From JBGQAS01 sp963699305 (lineage in GTDB: Bacteria > Chloroflexota > Anaerolineae > Anaerolineales > Anaerolineaceae), in NCBI GenBank assembly GCA_963699305.1, contig OY969431.1, positions 2,294,001 through 2,358,000 on the forward strand: 64,000 nt of DNA, given 5' to 3'. Below, one piece after another: positions 17,445 through 26,349 of this stretch. Both the position numbers and the translations under genes were made by a program. Position 1 is the stretch's first letter. Each line of letters opens with the position of its first letter. The notes beneath the pieces are model-generated. The model made no database searches. It was not told the origin of the DNA and saw only the letters and a list, made by a program, of their open reading frames with translations.

Positions 17445-18737
17445 ATGACGGTTGTGACCATTACCGATACCCGACTTGGATTACAGGAATCGTTTGAGGA
17501 TATTTTTCATCCATATGGAGGGCTAAAGACCCTTATTCCGGACATCAAAACAAAAATATTCCTGAAGCCAAACGGGATACATTTCACCGCAAAATCCTAC
17601 ACAGACCCTGCCATGATCGAAGGGTTGATCGTGTACTTGAAAAACCTGGGATATAAGCGACTGGCGCTCATGGAAGGCAGCACCGGGGGCAACTTCACCC
17701 GGCTGGTATTCAAAATTTGCGGATATGAGGATCTCTGTAAGAAACACAACGTGGAGATGATCTATCTGGACGAAGGTCCCACGGTGGAAGTTGCATTAAG
17801 AGACGGGACGAAAACACGAGTTTCACGCCGCCTATGGCGAAATGTCATCAACCGCGAAGGCGGTTTCTATTTTGATCTCCCCAAGCTGAAGACCCATTCC
17901 ATGGCTACGCTCACCCTCGGCGTCAAGAATCAGCAGGCATTCCCGATCGCCGGAGACCGCATGCAGCAGCACAACCACGAGACGCTGCACATGCGCCTGG
18001 CGGCGCTGTATGCATTGACCAAGCCGGACTTCTGCATCATCGAAGGTATAGATGCCGTTTATCACGGGCATGTCCCGATCGAAGCGTTCTTGGGGGAACA
18101 GGTGGCACGGCTCAACATCCTCATTGGAGGGCAGGATACGCTGGCGGTGGATGTGGTCGGTGCACGCGTGCTGGGATATACATTGAACGAAGTAGAACAT
18201 TTACGCCTGTGTGCCAAATGGAACCTGGGTGAATCTGATATTAACAACATCCAGATCAAGGGCGTTCCTCTCTCAACCTTTACCAAAAAATATCCGAATA
18301 CCCTGCTCGGACGCTTTCACCCGGACGTGCAATGGGTTATCGGGCGGACACGCGCCTGCGTGGAAGGTTGCCGGGGTAATACTGAAGCCATCCTCGAGAT
18401 GTTCACCAACGATCATCATGGCAAGGGTGGCTGGTCCATTGTGGTCGGCAGCGGATTTCTTGAATCCGACTTTGATAATTTGCATGATGACATCCTTATT
18501 GTTGGTCCTTGTGCAGTCAAGGAAGTTTCCCAGCATCTACGGAATCGCTACCGCCGCCAAAAGATCTATACGATCAACGAGCATAACGACCTGATGAATA
18601 ATACCCGTCTTCAGGCGAAACTTTCACAGGTGGTGCCGATCTCGCTGGTCCCCGGCAATAAAATGACGGCAGCAAGGTATCTTCTGGTTGCAAAGCTGCA
18701 TGGGCTGCATGCGCGCGTGCCCCCCATCTTGGGATGA
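17445..18737 (+). CDS. DUF362 domain-containing protein
   Basis: A 430-residue protein of the DUF362 family. The core includes IFLKPNGI near 35-42, the DPAMIEGLIVYL helix, DLPKLKTHSMATLTLGVKNQQ near 144-164 (the family's most conserved stretch) and GQDTLAVDVVGARVLGY near 226-242. The ferredoxin cysteines found in many relatives are absent; only C-x3-C near 306-310 remains. The function of the family is not settled. I chose the ATG at 17445, which follows GGAGG, over an ATG 45 bases earlier. It lies at the end of the deoxysugar cluster on the same strand. Confidence 0.8.
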   Translation: MTVVTITDTRLGLQESFEDIFHPYGGLKTLIPDIKTKIFLKPNGIHFTAKSYTDPAMIEGLIVYLKNLGYKRLALMEGSTGGNFTRLVFKICGYEDLCKKHNVEMIYLDEGPTVEVALRDGTKTRVSRRLWRNVINREGGFYFDLPKLKTHSMATLTLGVKNQQAFPIAGDRMQQHNHETLHMRLAALYALTKPDFCIIEGIDAVYHGHVPIEAFLGEQVARLNILIGGQDTLAVDVVGARVLGYTLNEVEHLRLCAKWNLGESDINNIQIKGVPLSTFTKKYPNTLLGRFHPDVQWVIGRTRACVEGCRGNTEAILEMFTNDHHGKGGWSIVVGSGFLESDFDNLHDDILIVGPCAVKEVSQHLRNRYRRQKIYTINEHNDLMNNTRLQAKLSQVVPISLVPGNKMTAARYLLVAKLHGLHARVPPILG

Positions 18738-18779
18738 ACCGTTTGAAAAAATATTCCTGGTTAGATTGTATGAACATAA

Positions 18780-18808
18780 AACAAGTCTCATCCCATGAGA
18801 CTTGTTTT
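18780..18808 (+). terminator. intrinsic terminator
   Basis: Stem AACAAGTCTCAT pairs with ATGAGACTTGTT around a CCC loop, followed by a short T run. It ends the deoxysugar cluster. Confidence 0.75.
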
Positions 18809-18852
18809 GCAATTTTCAAATATTCATCACCCGGTTTAGGTGAGGGTTGCCA

Positions 18853-18882
18853 TTGTTCATTCCCTGGGGAGTACACTATAAT
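18853..18882 (+). promoter_or_regulatory. putative promoter of the glycerol-3-phosphate dehydrogenase operon
   Basis: TTGTTC (18853-18858) and TATAAT (18877-18882) are separated by 18 bases, 29 bases upstream of the first gene. Confidence 0.5.
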
Positions 18883-18911
18883 CTATCCATTAATTCCACA
18901 CAGGTGAATGC

Positions 18912-20400
18912 ATGAAGACCGATTACGATGTGATTGTCGTTGGTGGCGGGGTGGTGGGGAGCATGGTTGCCCGCTGGCTCTCGCGGTACCAACTGGATAT
19001 TCTGATGATTGAAAAGGAAGCCGATATTGGGATGGGTGCCAGTTCGGCAAACTCCGCCATCGTGCATGCCGGGTATGACCCCATCCCCGGGACACTCAAA
19101 GCGAAGATGAACGTGGCTGCCAACCCGATGTGGGATGCACTCTCCGGTGAACTCGGCTTTGGCTTTAACCGGAGCGGTGATTACGTGGTCGCCATCGGTG
19201 ACGAAGAACTGCCCATGCTGGAAACGCTGCTGGAACAAGGGCAAAAGAACGGTGTTCCAGGCATGCATATCATCTCGGCGGACGAAATGCGCCACCGGGA
19301 GCCAAACATCAATCCGAAAACCAGCGGAGCGCTCTGGGCTCCCACCGGTGGGATCTGCGATCCTTTCCAGGTGACCGTGGCGGCTGCGGAAAATGCCATC
19401 CAGAACGGGGCGAAGGTCCTGCTTGAAACGACTTTCGAAAATTTCATCATGACTGGCAAAAAAGTCACCGGCGTGAAGACGAACCGCGGTGATTTCACAT
19501 GCCGCTGGGTGGTGAACGCGGCTGGTATCAACGCCGATGAAGTAATGCACCGCGCGGGTGTTCGACCTGAATTTGTCATCAAGGCGCGTCGCGGTGAATA
19601 TTTGATCCTGGACCGGGCGGAGATCACCATCAACAACGTGCTTTTCCCGGTACCCACCGAAAAAGGGAAGGGCATCCTGGTCACTGCAACCTTGCACGGC
19701 AACACCATCGTGGGTCCCAATGCGCAGGTGATAGAAGATAAAGAGGATCGTTCCATCTCCCGTCCGGGTCTGGATGAACTCACCCAGGGTGCCATGAAGC
19801 TCATCCCGGGCTTGAACCTGCGCGCTGCCATTGCTTTGTTCGCCGGGTTGCGCGCCTGGGGAAACGCCCCTTGCGAAACTCCCGGTGTGAACTATGTGAG
19901 TGATTTCATCATTGAAATTCCAAAAGAAGTGCAGGGTTTGGTCAACCTGGGCGGAATTGAATCCCCGGGTCTTACCGCCGCCCCTGCCATAGCCCAACGC
20001 GTCGTCGAGCTGATGCGGGATGCCGGGGAAAAATTCAAGGAAAAGCGTGGCTGGTGTCCCATCCGACCGGCACGACCGCACTTCCGGGAACTGACCCTGG
20101 AAGAACAACTGCTGTTGATCAAAAAGGATCCCCGCTTTGGGCGCATCATCTGCCGCTGTGAAAATGTTACCGAGGGTGAGATCCTGGCGGAGATTCATGC
20201 TCCCATCCCGGCAACCACCTACGATGCCATCAAGCGCCGCACCTGGCTGGGGACCGGGCCGCTGCCTGGGAGGATTCGATATGCCGCGCGTGGTGGATAT
20301 CCTTTCCCGCGAACTGGGGGTATCGCCCCTGGAAGTAACCAAAAAAGGCGGAAATTCCCGCTTCCTGACCGGTATCACCAAGATACAGGAGGGGGGATAA
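18912..20400 (+). CDS. FAD-dependent glycerol-3-phosphate dehydrogenase-like protein (GlpA type), frameshifted near the C terminus
   Basis: An N-terminal FAD-binding motif VVGGGVVGSMVARWLSRY (about 9-26) heads a DAO-type oxidoreductase of about 370 residues. A [2Fe-2S] BFD-like domain follows, with CRCENVTEGEI near 414 and the second cysteine region GRC-x-GGF near 445. The frame shifts near 20250-20260 by one extra base in GGGACCGGG. Frame 1 then carries the last 45 residues (MPRVVDILSRELG to IQEGG) to the stop at 20400. The product is about 495 residues. It is likely the catalytic subunit of an anaerobic G3P dehydrogenase. Confidence 0.82.
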
Positions 20401-20401
20401 C

Positions 20402-21679
20402 ATGCCGAAGAAATCCGTTTACGATGTGGTGGTGATCGGCTCGGGACCCGGCGGGCTGGCTGCTGCGATTGCCGCCAAGAAGAATGGCGCCGAGGATGTG
20501 CTCATCATCGAGCGCGATGTGGAGCTGGGTGGCATCTTGCTGCAGTGCATCCACAACGGTTTTGGAGTTGAAATTTTCAAACAGGATCTTCCCGGTCCGT
20601 CGTATGCTCAGCGGTTCATCAACGATGCCCTCTCACTCAACGTGGAAGTGATGCTGGATACGATGGTGCTGGATATTTCCCCCCAGCGGCGCATCATCGC
20701 TGCGGGCAGGAATTCCGGCGTATCGGATATCCAGGCGCGAGCTATTGTTCTGGCGATGGGCTGCCGTGAACGCACGCGCGCCCAGGTGCGCCTGCCCGGG
20801 ACACGTCCGGCGGGGGTATACACCGCTGGAACCGCCCAGCGCTGGGTGAACGTGGAAGGGTACATGCCGGGCAAACGATTTGTCATCCTGGGCTCCGGCG
20901 ATATTGGCATGATCATGGCGCGCCGTCTGACATTTGAAGGTGCCAAAGTTGAGCGTGTCCTGGAAGTGATGCCATTCCTCACCGGGCTGATGCGCAACTA
21001 TGTACAGTGCCTGCTGGATTACGATGTCAAACTTCAGCTGCAGCACACCGTCAACCGCATCATCGGCAAGGACCGGGTGGAAGCCATCGAGTCCGTCCAG
21101 GTGGATGAAAAATGGAACCCCGTCAAGGGCACCGAGGAGATCATCCCCTGCGATACCCTGCTGCTTTCCGTGGGATTGATCCCGGAAAACGAGCTATCCA
21201 AAAAAGCCGGTGTACGCATCGATCCGCTCACCGCAGGCCCGTTTGTGGATGACCATTTTGAGACCAATGTGCCGGGCATTTTTGCTGCTGGTAACGTGGT
21301 GCATGTATACGACCTGGTGGATTGGGTAACGGAAGCGGGTTTCTCCTCCGGCAAGTCTGCTGCAGAGTTTGCGATCGCCATCAAGGCCAAGGAAAAACGC
21401 CATATTCCATTAATTGCCGGGGAAAATGTACGGTACATCGTCCCGCACCAGTTGGACAAGGAAAGCCTGGCAGCGAGGGATATCCGGCTGCAGTTGCGTG
21501 TAAAAACACCCATCGAGGATCCGGCGTGGGTGGAAGTTCGCAACGAGAATAACCTAGTGGCACGCAAGCTGGAGCGCTACGTCCGACCCGGTGAAATGGT
21601 CACGTTTGTGCTGGCACAAAAAGCATACTCAGATGTAAAGAATGCTGCTGCACTGACAGTTGCAGTAATTAGAAAATGA
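20402..21679 (+). CDS. NAD(P)/FAD-dependent oxidoreductase (GlpB-like partner)
   Basis: A 425-residue pyridine nucleotide-disulfide-type flavoprotein. The FAD motif is VVIGSGPGGLAAAIAAKKNG near 9-28. A second nucleotide motif is VILGSGDIGMIMARRL near 161-176. FAAGNVVHVYDLVD near 297-310 is the C-terminal FAD motif. It starts two bases after the preceding stop. In many anaerobes this protein is found with the GlpA-like protein and a DUF1667 protein; an electron-transfer role between G3P dehydrogenase and NAD or quinone is inferred from that context. Confidence 0.85.
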   Translation: MPKKSVYDVVVIGSGPGGLAAAIAAKKNGAEDVLIIERDVELGGILLQCIHNGFGVEIFKQDLPGPSYAQRFINDALSLNVEVMLDTMVLDISPQRRIIAAGRNSGVSDIQARAIVLAMGCRERTRAQVRLPGTRPAGVYTAGTAQRWVNVEGYMPGKRFVILGSGDIGMIMARRLTFEGAKVERVLEVMPFLTGLMRNYVQCLLDYDVKLQLQHTVNRIIGKDRVEAIESVQVDEKWNPVKGTEEIIPCDTLLLSVGLIPENELSKKAGVRIDPLTAGPFVDDHFETNVPGIFAAGNVVHVYDLVDWVTEAGFSSGKSAAEFAIAIKAKEKRHIPLIAGENVRYIVPHQLDKESLAARDIRLQLRVKTPIEDPAWVEVRNENNLVARKLERYVRPGEMVTFVLAQKAYSDVKNAAALTVAVIRK

Positions 21680-21704
21680 GACTTTTATCACGACAATTGT
21701 GTGA

Positions 21705-21760
21705 AGATTGCCACGCCCTGACTTCAAGCAACGAAGTCAAACCGGTCTCGCAATGACAAA
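21705..21760. repeat. REP-like palindromic element, copy 1
   Basis: A 56-base element with ends AGATTGCCACG (left) and GGTCTCGCAATGACAAA (right), around a 7-bp stem TGACTTC/GAAGTCA (21719-21725, 21733-21739). The same two ends bracket copy 2 at 38384-38469. It sits between the GlpB-like and DUF1667 genes, inside a probable operon. Confidence 0.75.
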
Positions 21761-21772
21761 AATGAGGTTGAT

Positions 21773-22144
21773 ATGCCTGAACACGTAAAAGTCATCTGCA
21801 TCACATGCCCCAAAGGATGCACGTTGGATGTCACGCGCGAGGGCAGCACCGTCCTGAAGGTCGAAGGGGGAGGCTGCAAACGCGGTGCTGATTATGTGAC
21901 CGCTGAGATCAACGACCCACGTCGCATGGTAGCCACGACGGTGCGCGTGGAGGGTTCGCTGCACCCCCTGATACCCGTTTACACTGCGACACCCTTCCCC
22001 AAGCCGCGCATCAAGGAACTGCTTGCGCAGATAAAAACAATCCACTTGACCGCGCCCGTGAAAATGGGGCAGGTGGTGCTGGCGGATGCGCTGGGCATCG
22101 GCGTGGATGTTATTGCCAGCCGGGATATGCTGGCCAGAGAATAA
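21773..22144 (+). CDS. DUF1667 domain-containing protein
   Basis: A 123-residue protein with CITCPKGCTLDV near 8-19 and a further Cys in GGGCKRGADYV near 32-42, giving four cysteines suited to one metal or iron-sulfur cluster. TTVRVEGSLHPLIPVYTATPFPK near 63-85 is typical of DUF1667. This small family occurs almost always next to GlpA-like and GlpB-like flavoproteins, as here, and is thought to be a redox subunit. It is separated from the GlpB-like gene by the REP-like repeat. Confidence 0.85.
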   Translation: MPEHVKVICITCPKGCTLDVTREGSTVLKVEGGGCKRGADYVTAEINDPRRMVATTVRVEGSLHPLIPVYTATPFPKPRIKELLAQIKTIHLTAPVKMGQVVLADALGIGVDVIASRDMLARE

Positions 22145-22268
22145 TTGTTTTTAATTCACTACTTCCCAGAATTATTCTGAGAAAATATTTTATTCTCTGA
22201 AAACATTTGACGGACAATCGTACTATATCAATAATTGAAGGACTACCCATTCACATGGAGGAATAAAG

Positions 22269-23210
22269 ATGGCAGGGCAATTAACGTACGAAGAGGTTGG
22301 AACATTGATCCAAAGAGGGGATATGATTGGTTTGATCGAGGCAGCTGAATTTCCTGGGCAGGAGCAGCTTGTTCGGATTGTTCCTGGCATTCGGGATCTG
22401 TCCATCCGTGATCCCCGGGTGCAGCCGGGCGCTGAATACCATGCACGACTCACCAAAGCCATGCTGGGGTGCATCAAGTGGACGAATGGCAGTATTCGTG
22501 AAGAAGCCTTGCAGGTCCTTCAGCAGATCAAAAGCGAAATTGCCATAGACTCTTTGATCGAGCTGCTGAAAGAACCGAATCCAAAAAACCGGAAATTAAT
22601 ATTGGAATGGCTGGGCAATCTGAAGAATCCAAAGGCTGTTCAGCCATTGGTGAAATTACTTGCCGATCCGGATCTGGAATTACGGAAACAGGCGGTAAAC
22701 GCGTTGGGTGAGATACGAGACCCACTGGCGGTTCCGGAATTGATCAACCTTGTAAAAGAACCGACACCTGAAATTCAGGCAGAAATCATCAAAGCTCTGG
22801 GTTTGATCGGAGATACTAGCGCAACCCCGGCAGTCCTTCCTTTTATGGATTCTGAAAATGTCGATCTCAAGAAACAAGCGTTGATTTCCCTGGGATATCT
22901 AAAATCCGAGGAAGCCTTCCCGCGGTTGCTGAAAATGCTGGATGAAAAGGAAATTTCCATGCTGCGCATTATCATCAATGCGCTCGGATATATGGAAAAT
23001 GTCAAAGCGGTCAAGCCGCTGTTGAAATATTGCGGGCATGAAAATGACTATGTCCGACGCAGCGTGATGATCGCCCTGGGTGATATCGGTATCCGCAACA
23101 AGGATAAGAAAGAATTCAAGGATATTCTGGATGGACTGAAAAAAGGGAAACGCGATAAGAACGGCTTTGTTTCCGGGGCGGCAGACGAATCCCTGTTCCT
23201 AATCACCTAA
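22269..23210 (+). CDS. HEAT-repeat protein
   Basis: A 313-residue soluble protein. Residues 1-80 are unique. From about 85 to 290 at least six HEAT-like repeats of about 31 residues are visible, with the recurring pattern AV-x-PL-x-x-LL-x-D-x-x-x-x-x-R-x-x-A-x-x-ALG. Such solenoids bind proteins; no enzymatic motif is present. The start follows GGAGG. It forms a pair with the next gene, 29 bases downstream, which has the same architecture. Confidence 0.8.
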   Translation: MAGQLTYEEVGTLIQRGDMIGLIEAAEFPGQEQLVRIVPGIRDLSIRDPRVQPGAEYHARLTKAMLGCIKWTNGSIREEALQVLQQIKSEIAIDSLIELLKEPNPKNRKLILEWLGNLKNPKAVQPLVKLLADPDLELRKQAVNALGEIRDPLAVPELINLVKEPTPEIQAEIIKALGLIGDTSATPAVLPFMDSENVDLKKQALISLGYLKSEEAFPRLLKMLDEKEISMLRIIINALGYMENVKAVKPLLKYCGHENDYVRRSVMIALGDIGIRNKDKKEFKDILDGLKKGKRDKNGFVSGAADESLFLIT

Positions 23211-23239
23211 AAAATCGGAGAAAAGAAAGGAGCTTTGCC

Positions 23240-24391
23240 ATGTTCAACATTTTTAAGAAAAAAGAAAAACCAACAGAAAATATACAACCTGTTCAGGAAG
23301 CAATCAGACAACCACCGATCGAATTAACCACTAACATGGTTGACGATTGGAACAGGGCGGGAAAACTAGCTGAATTAGTTAGCGCCTACAATACCCCTGA
23401 CAATGCCAAATGGCAAGGTTATATCATGGAAGCCATTGTCAATGATTGTTTTCGATTTCCAAGTAAGGTGGCACCCGGAAGTCCACTGCATGAATCCGTG
23501 GAGGAATTGGCACTCCAAGCTCTATCGAACCGGAAGTTCGTGGAGGATGCAATGGGTGTATTGGGATACAGCAAAAGTGAGAAAGCCATCCAACCGTTAT
23601 TGGGATTACTGAAAGAATCCGACGATGACACCCGGAAAAAGGTATTAAGGATTTTGGCTGATTTGAAAGGTCCCGGCATTTCCGAAGTCCTGGCTGAGCA
23701 GATGTCGGATGGGAATTTGGAGTATCGTAAGGAAATCATTCAGACTCTATCCGGAATTGGTGATAAACCCGCGGTGACCGCACTCTTGGCTTGCCTGGAT
23801 GCAGACAACAACAATTTGCACGGAAATGCCATGCAGGCTCTTGGTAAATTAAGAGCGGAAGCCGCGTTTTCCCGCATCCAGGCAGCAGTGGAAGGTGGCG
23901 AAATCTCTGTGCTGATGGATGCGATTGTCGCTCTTGGAAGATATCAGCGTCCAGAAACCTTGCCTCATATTTTGAAATATCGTCAGCATGAAGACGAGAA
24001 CATTCGCATGCGGGTTTATATCGCGCTGGGAGAGATTGGAATACAATGCTCCAAGCCAAAGGACCGCCATACTGTTTGGGACGCGCTGCAGGTGGGACGG
24101 AAAGATCCCAATGGATGGGCGCGCAGTGACGCAGAGCGAGCCATCCGCGATTTAGGCTGGAAGCTGGCAGTGAAAGATGCCGACCCCGCAACGACCTGCT
24201 CCATCTGTGGTAAGGAATTGAACTTTGAACGCAAGGTGGGTGGGATCATGTTTGGAGACCAGTTCGGTGAGTTATTGCTGCGCTCGGCATACAAATGTCG
24301 GCAGTGCGGCACGATCATCTGCCGCGAATGCGCCGAAAAGAGCAAGTGCAAGAAATGCGGTTTCAATACGTTTGATGTAGCGATCCATTGA
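23240..24391 (+). CDS. HEAT-repeat protein with C-terminal zinc fingers
   Basis: A 383-residue protein. A charged N-terminal tail (MFNIFKKKEKP) leads to about seven HEAT-like repeats (residues 80-290). The C terminus (about 313-378) has CSICGKEL, then CRQCGTIICRECAEKSKCKKCG, eight to nine cysteines fit for two zinc sites, like B-box or RING-like treble-clef pairs. The shared sequence HE(N/D)(D/E) and ALG(D/E)IGI near the end of both proteins suggests they arose by duplication. The function is unknown; a scaffold role is inferred. A strong terminator follows. Confidence 0.8.
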   Translation: MFNIFKKKEKPTENIQPVQEAIRQPPIELTTNMVDDWNRAGKLAELVSAYNTPDNAKWQGYIMEAIVNDCFRFPSKVAPGSPLHESVEELALQALSNRKFVEDAMGVLGYSKSEKAIQPLLGLLKESDDDTRKKVLRILADLKGPGISEVLAEQMSDGNLEYRKEIIQTLSGIGDKPAVTALLACLDADNNNLHGNAMQALGKLRAEAAFSRIQAAVEGGEISVLMDAIVALGRYQRPETLPHILKYRQHEDENIRMRVYIALGEIGIQCSKPKDRHTVWDALQVGRKDPNGWARSDAERAIRDLGWKLAVKDADPATTCSICGKELNFERKVGGIMFGDQFGELLLRSAYKCRQCGTIICRECAEKSKCKKCGFNTFDVAIH

Positions 24392-24414
24392 GTTTCGCAT
24401 TCAAATGCAATGAA

Positions 24415-24448
24415 AAAACTCGGATTGATTTCCTTCAATCCGAGTTTT
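24415..24448 (+). terminator. intrinsic terminator
   Basis: A perfect 14-bp stem, AAAACTCGGATTGA (24415-24428) with TCAATCCGAGTTTT (24435-24448), and a T4 end. It closes the HEAT-repeat pair. Confidence 0.9.
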
Positions 24449-24643
24449 GCTAAAATTTTATTGATCTACTTTACTGGATGAATAGAAATTAAGGTACATC
24501 CAAATCATTTGCTGAGCCAGACCATTGTGCACGATCATCGGAACGCGTACGTTTGATCGCGCTGAAAAAGATTCAATCCCATTTGCGGGAAAAATGGATA
24601 TGAATATAATTTTTATAGATCATTGCCTGGAGGGAGACTCACC

Positions 24644-26248
24644 ATGGGAAATCCGAAGCGACGTATTTCTATTAATGCACCAGCCATCATTACCTTTGTT
24701 CTAATCGTTTTTTATATTCTTTTGAATTTGCTACAAGTGGGCGGATTCAAGTTCATAAACAGCCTGAACAGCCTGCCCGTTGCACCGTTAGCGGCTGCCA
24801 CAACCGTTCTGGCGATTTTGCTTTGGTGGAAAATTCCACGTGAGGATAAAAATCGTGCGCTTTGGTTGGGACTTGCAATCGGCTGGTCCCTTTGGACGAT
24901 CGCTGAGATCTATTGGGCTGTTGCAGCTTTAACGCTGAATGAAGTGCCGTATCCATCCATAGCCGACTTGATGTGGGTTTTGGGTTATCTTCCCATGTAT
25001 TTTGCCTTGTGGAAAAGAAGAAGCTCATTACCTCGGGTAGTCTCAACCGCGCGTCGTTGGCTGATTGCTTTGGTTTCGTTGAGCATCCTTGCATTGACCA
25101 TCGTATTCATCATTGTCCCCGGCGTGCAGAGCTTCGATCCCTCAACCTTCATCGAGAGCGTATTGAATGTCACTTACCCATTCCTCGATATTATCCTGTT
25201 GATCGTTGTGTTTAATTTATTTTTTACTTACGAGCAGGGCAAATCCGGGCAGGCATGGACCTGGCTTCTCATGGGGTTTGTCATGTTCTCGGCCGTTGAT
25301 CTGGTGTTTTCCTTCGCCAATTCCATAAACATGTATTATCCCGAAGAACAGGTTAACCTTTTGAGCACCCTCGGCATTGATGTCCCCTATACACTCAGTT
25401 ATGTAATGTGCATCGTCGGGTTGCTTGAGTTCCGGAAATTGCAGCGCCTTACGGGCTTCTTTCAGGAGGTCGTCCGCACCGAGACCCCGCTGCCGAACAC
25501 TCATATCCTGGTTTCCACAATTCGGGATAACACCGTGGTCGATGTCAGTAAGAATTACCAGGTTTCATATCAGCGGGAATTCATTAAGGGTCAACCGCTG
25601 GCAGAGGTACTCGGAATAACAACTGCGGAAACGAACAATCTCCTGGAAACTCTTAAGCGCCAGGATGCGATGATGGAGAGCCAGTTCCAGGCGACTATCG
25701 GTGGGCAATCCATACCGATTGGGATATCCGGCATACGTGTCACCGGGTCGCTGGGGGAGTTTGACGGTGTCATCCTACTCGTTCGTCTTTACATGCCGTA
25801 TACCGCATTGGATGGTTTATTGACCGATTACGAAAAGGACATGGTCCGCTCCTTGCTGCAGAAGACCGGTACGCTTGAGCGGGAAAGATCGGAAATGAAG
25901 AACTTCCTAGCAAGGTATCACCAGCGGTTTCTTGCCGAATTCCTCGGAGTGGCGATATCGGAAGGCGGAAAAGCGATGGTGGAGAGCCTTATTGCTGGTT
26001 TGAATGAAATGTGCGCGAACAACCAGTGGAAATTGAAGACTTTGCCCAATGGCTCGTTTGACGTAAACGCATCCTCGTTCCAGGAGACGTACTCCGCCTT
26101 GCCCCAACTGGTCAATAAAGCCCGACAATTCATCATCGGCATTAAAGATGAAAGTACCGCGATTAACGTTATTCTGGATGTCCAAAAGAAAGAGGATGAA
26201 ACTTCCTTGAAAAATCTGGCTTATTGTGAAAAATACAACGCTTTATAA
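24644..26248 (+). CDS. polytopic membrane protein with cytoplasmic sensor-like region
   Basis: A 534-residue protein starting at ATG 24644 (GGAGGG nine bases upstream). Residues 10-275 hold about eight hydrophobic segments, of the size seen in 7TM sensor modules. Residues 285-400 look PAS-like (a V-x-D-V-S-x-N-Y-Q block, then a strand-rich part). Residues 400-534 are helical. No histidine-kinase, GGDEF, EAL or HTH motif is visible, so it is a sensor-like protein without an obvious output. The 7TM-PAS arrangement is like that of the diguanylate cyclase at 56658. The function is unknown. Confidence 0.65.
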   Translation: MGNPKRRISINAPAIITFVLIVFYILLNLLQVGGFKFINSLNSLPVAPLAAATTVLAILLWWKIPREDKNRALWLGLAIGWSLWTIAEIYWAVAALTLNEVPYPSIADLMWVLGYLPMYFALWKRRSSLPRVVSTARRWLIALVSLSILALTIVFIIVPGVQSFDPSTFIESVLNVTYPFLDIILLIVVFNLFFTYEQGKSGQAWTWLLMGFVMFSAVDLVFSFANSINMYYPEEQVNLLSTLGIDVPYTLSYVMCIVGLLEFRKLQRLTGFFQEVVRTETPLPNTHILVSTIRDNTVVDVSKNYQVSYQREFIKGQPLAEVLGITTAETNNLLETLKRQDAMMESQFQATIGGQSIPIGISGIRVTGSLGEFDGVILLVRLYMPYTALDGLLTDYEKDMVRSLLQKTGTLERERSEMKNFLARYHQRFLAEFLGVAISEGGKAMVESLIAGLNEMCANNQWKLKTLPNGSFDVNASSFQETYSALPQLVNKARQFIIGIKDESTAINVILDVQKKEDETSLKNLAYCEKYNAL

Positions 26249-26349
26249 TACGGAACCTGTCGATATCCTCTTGTTTTGATACTCAACGCGTACTATACTG
26301 ACAATTGGGGGATAATGGTTTATTGATCCGATCAAAAAGGAGGAGAGAA

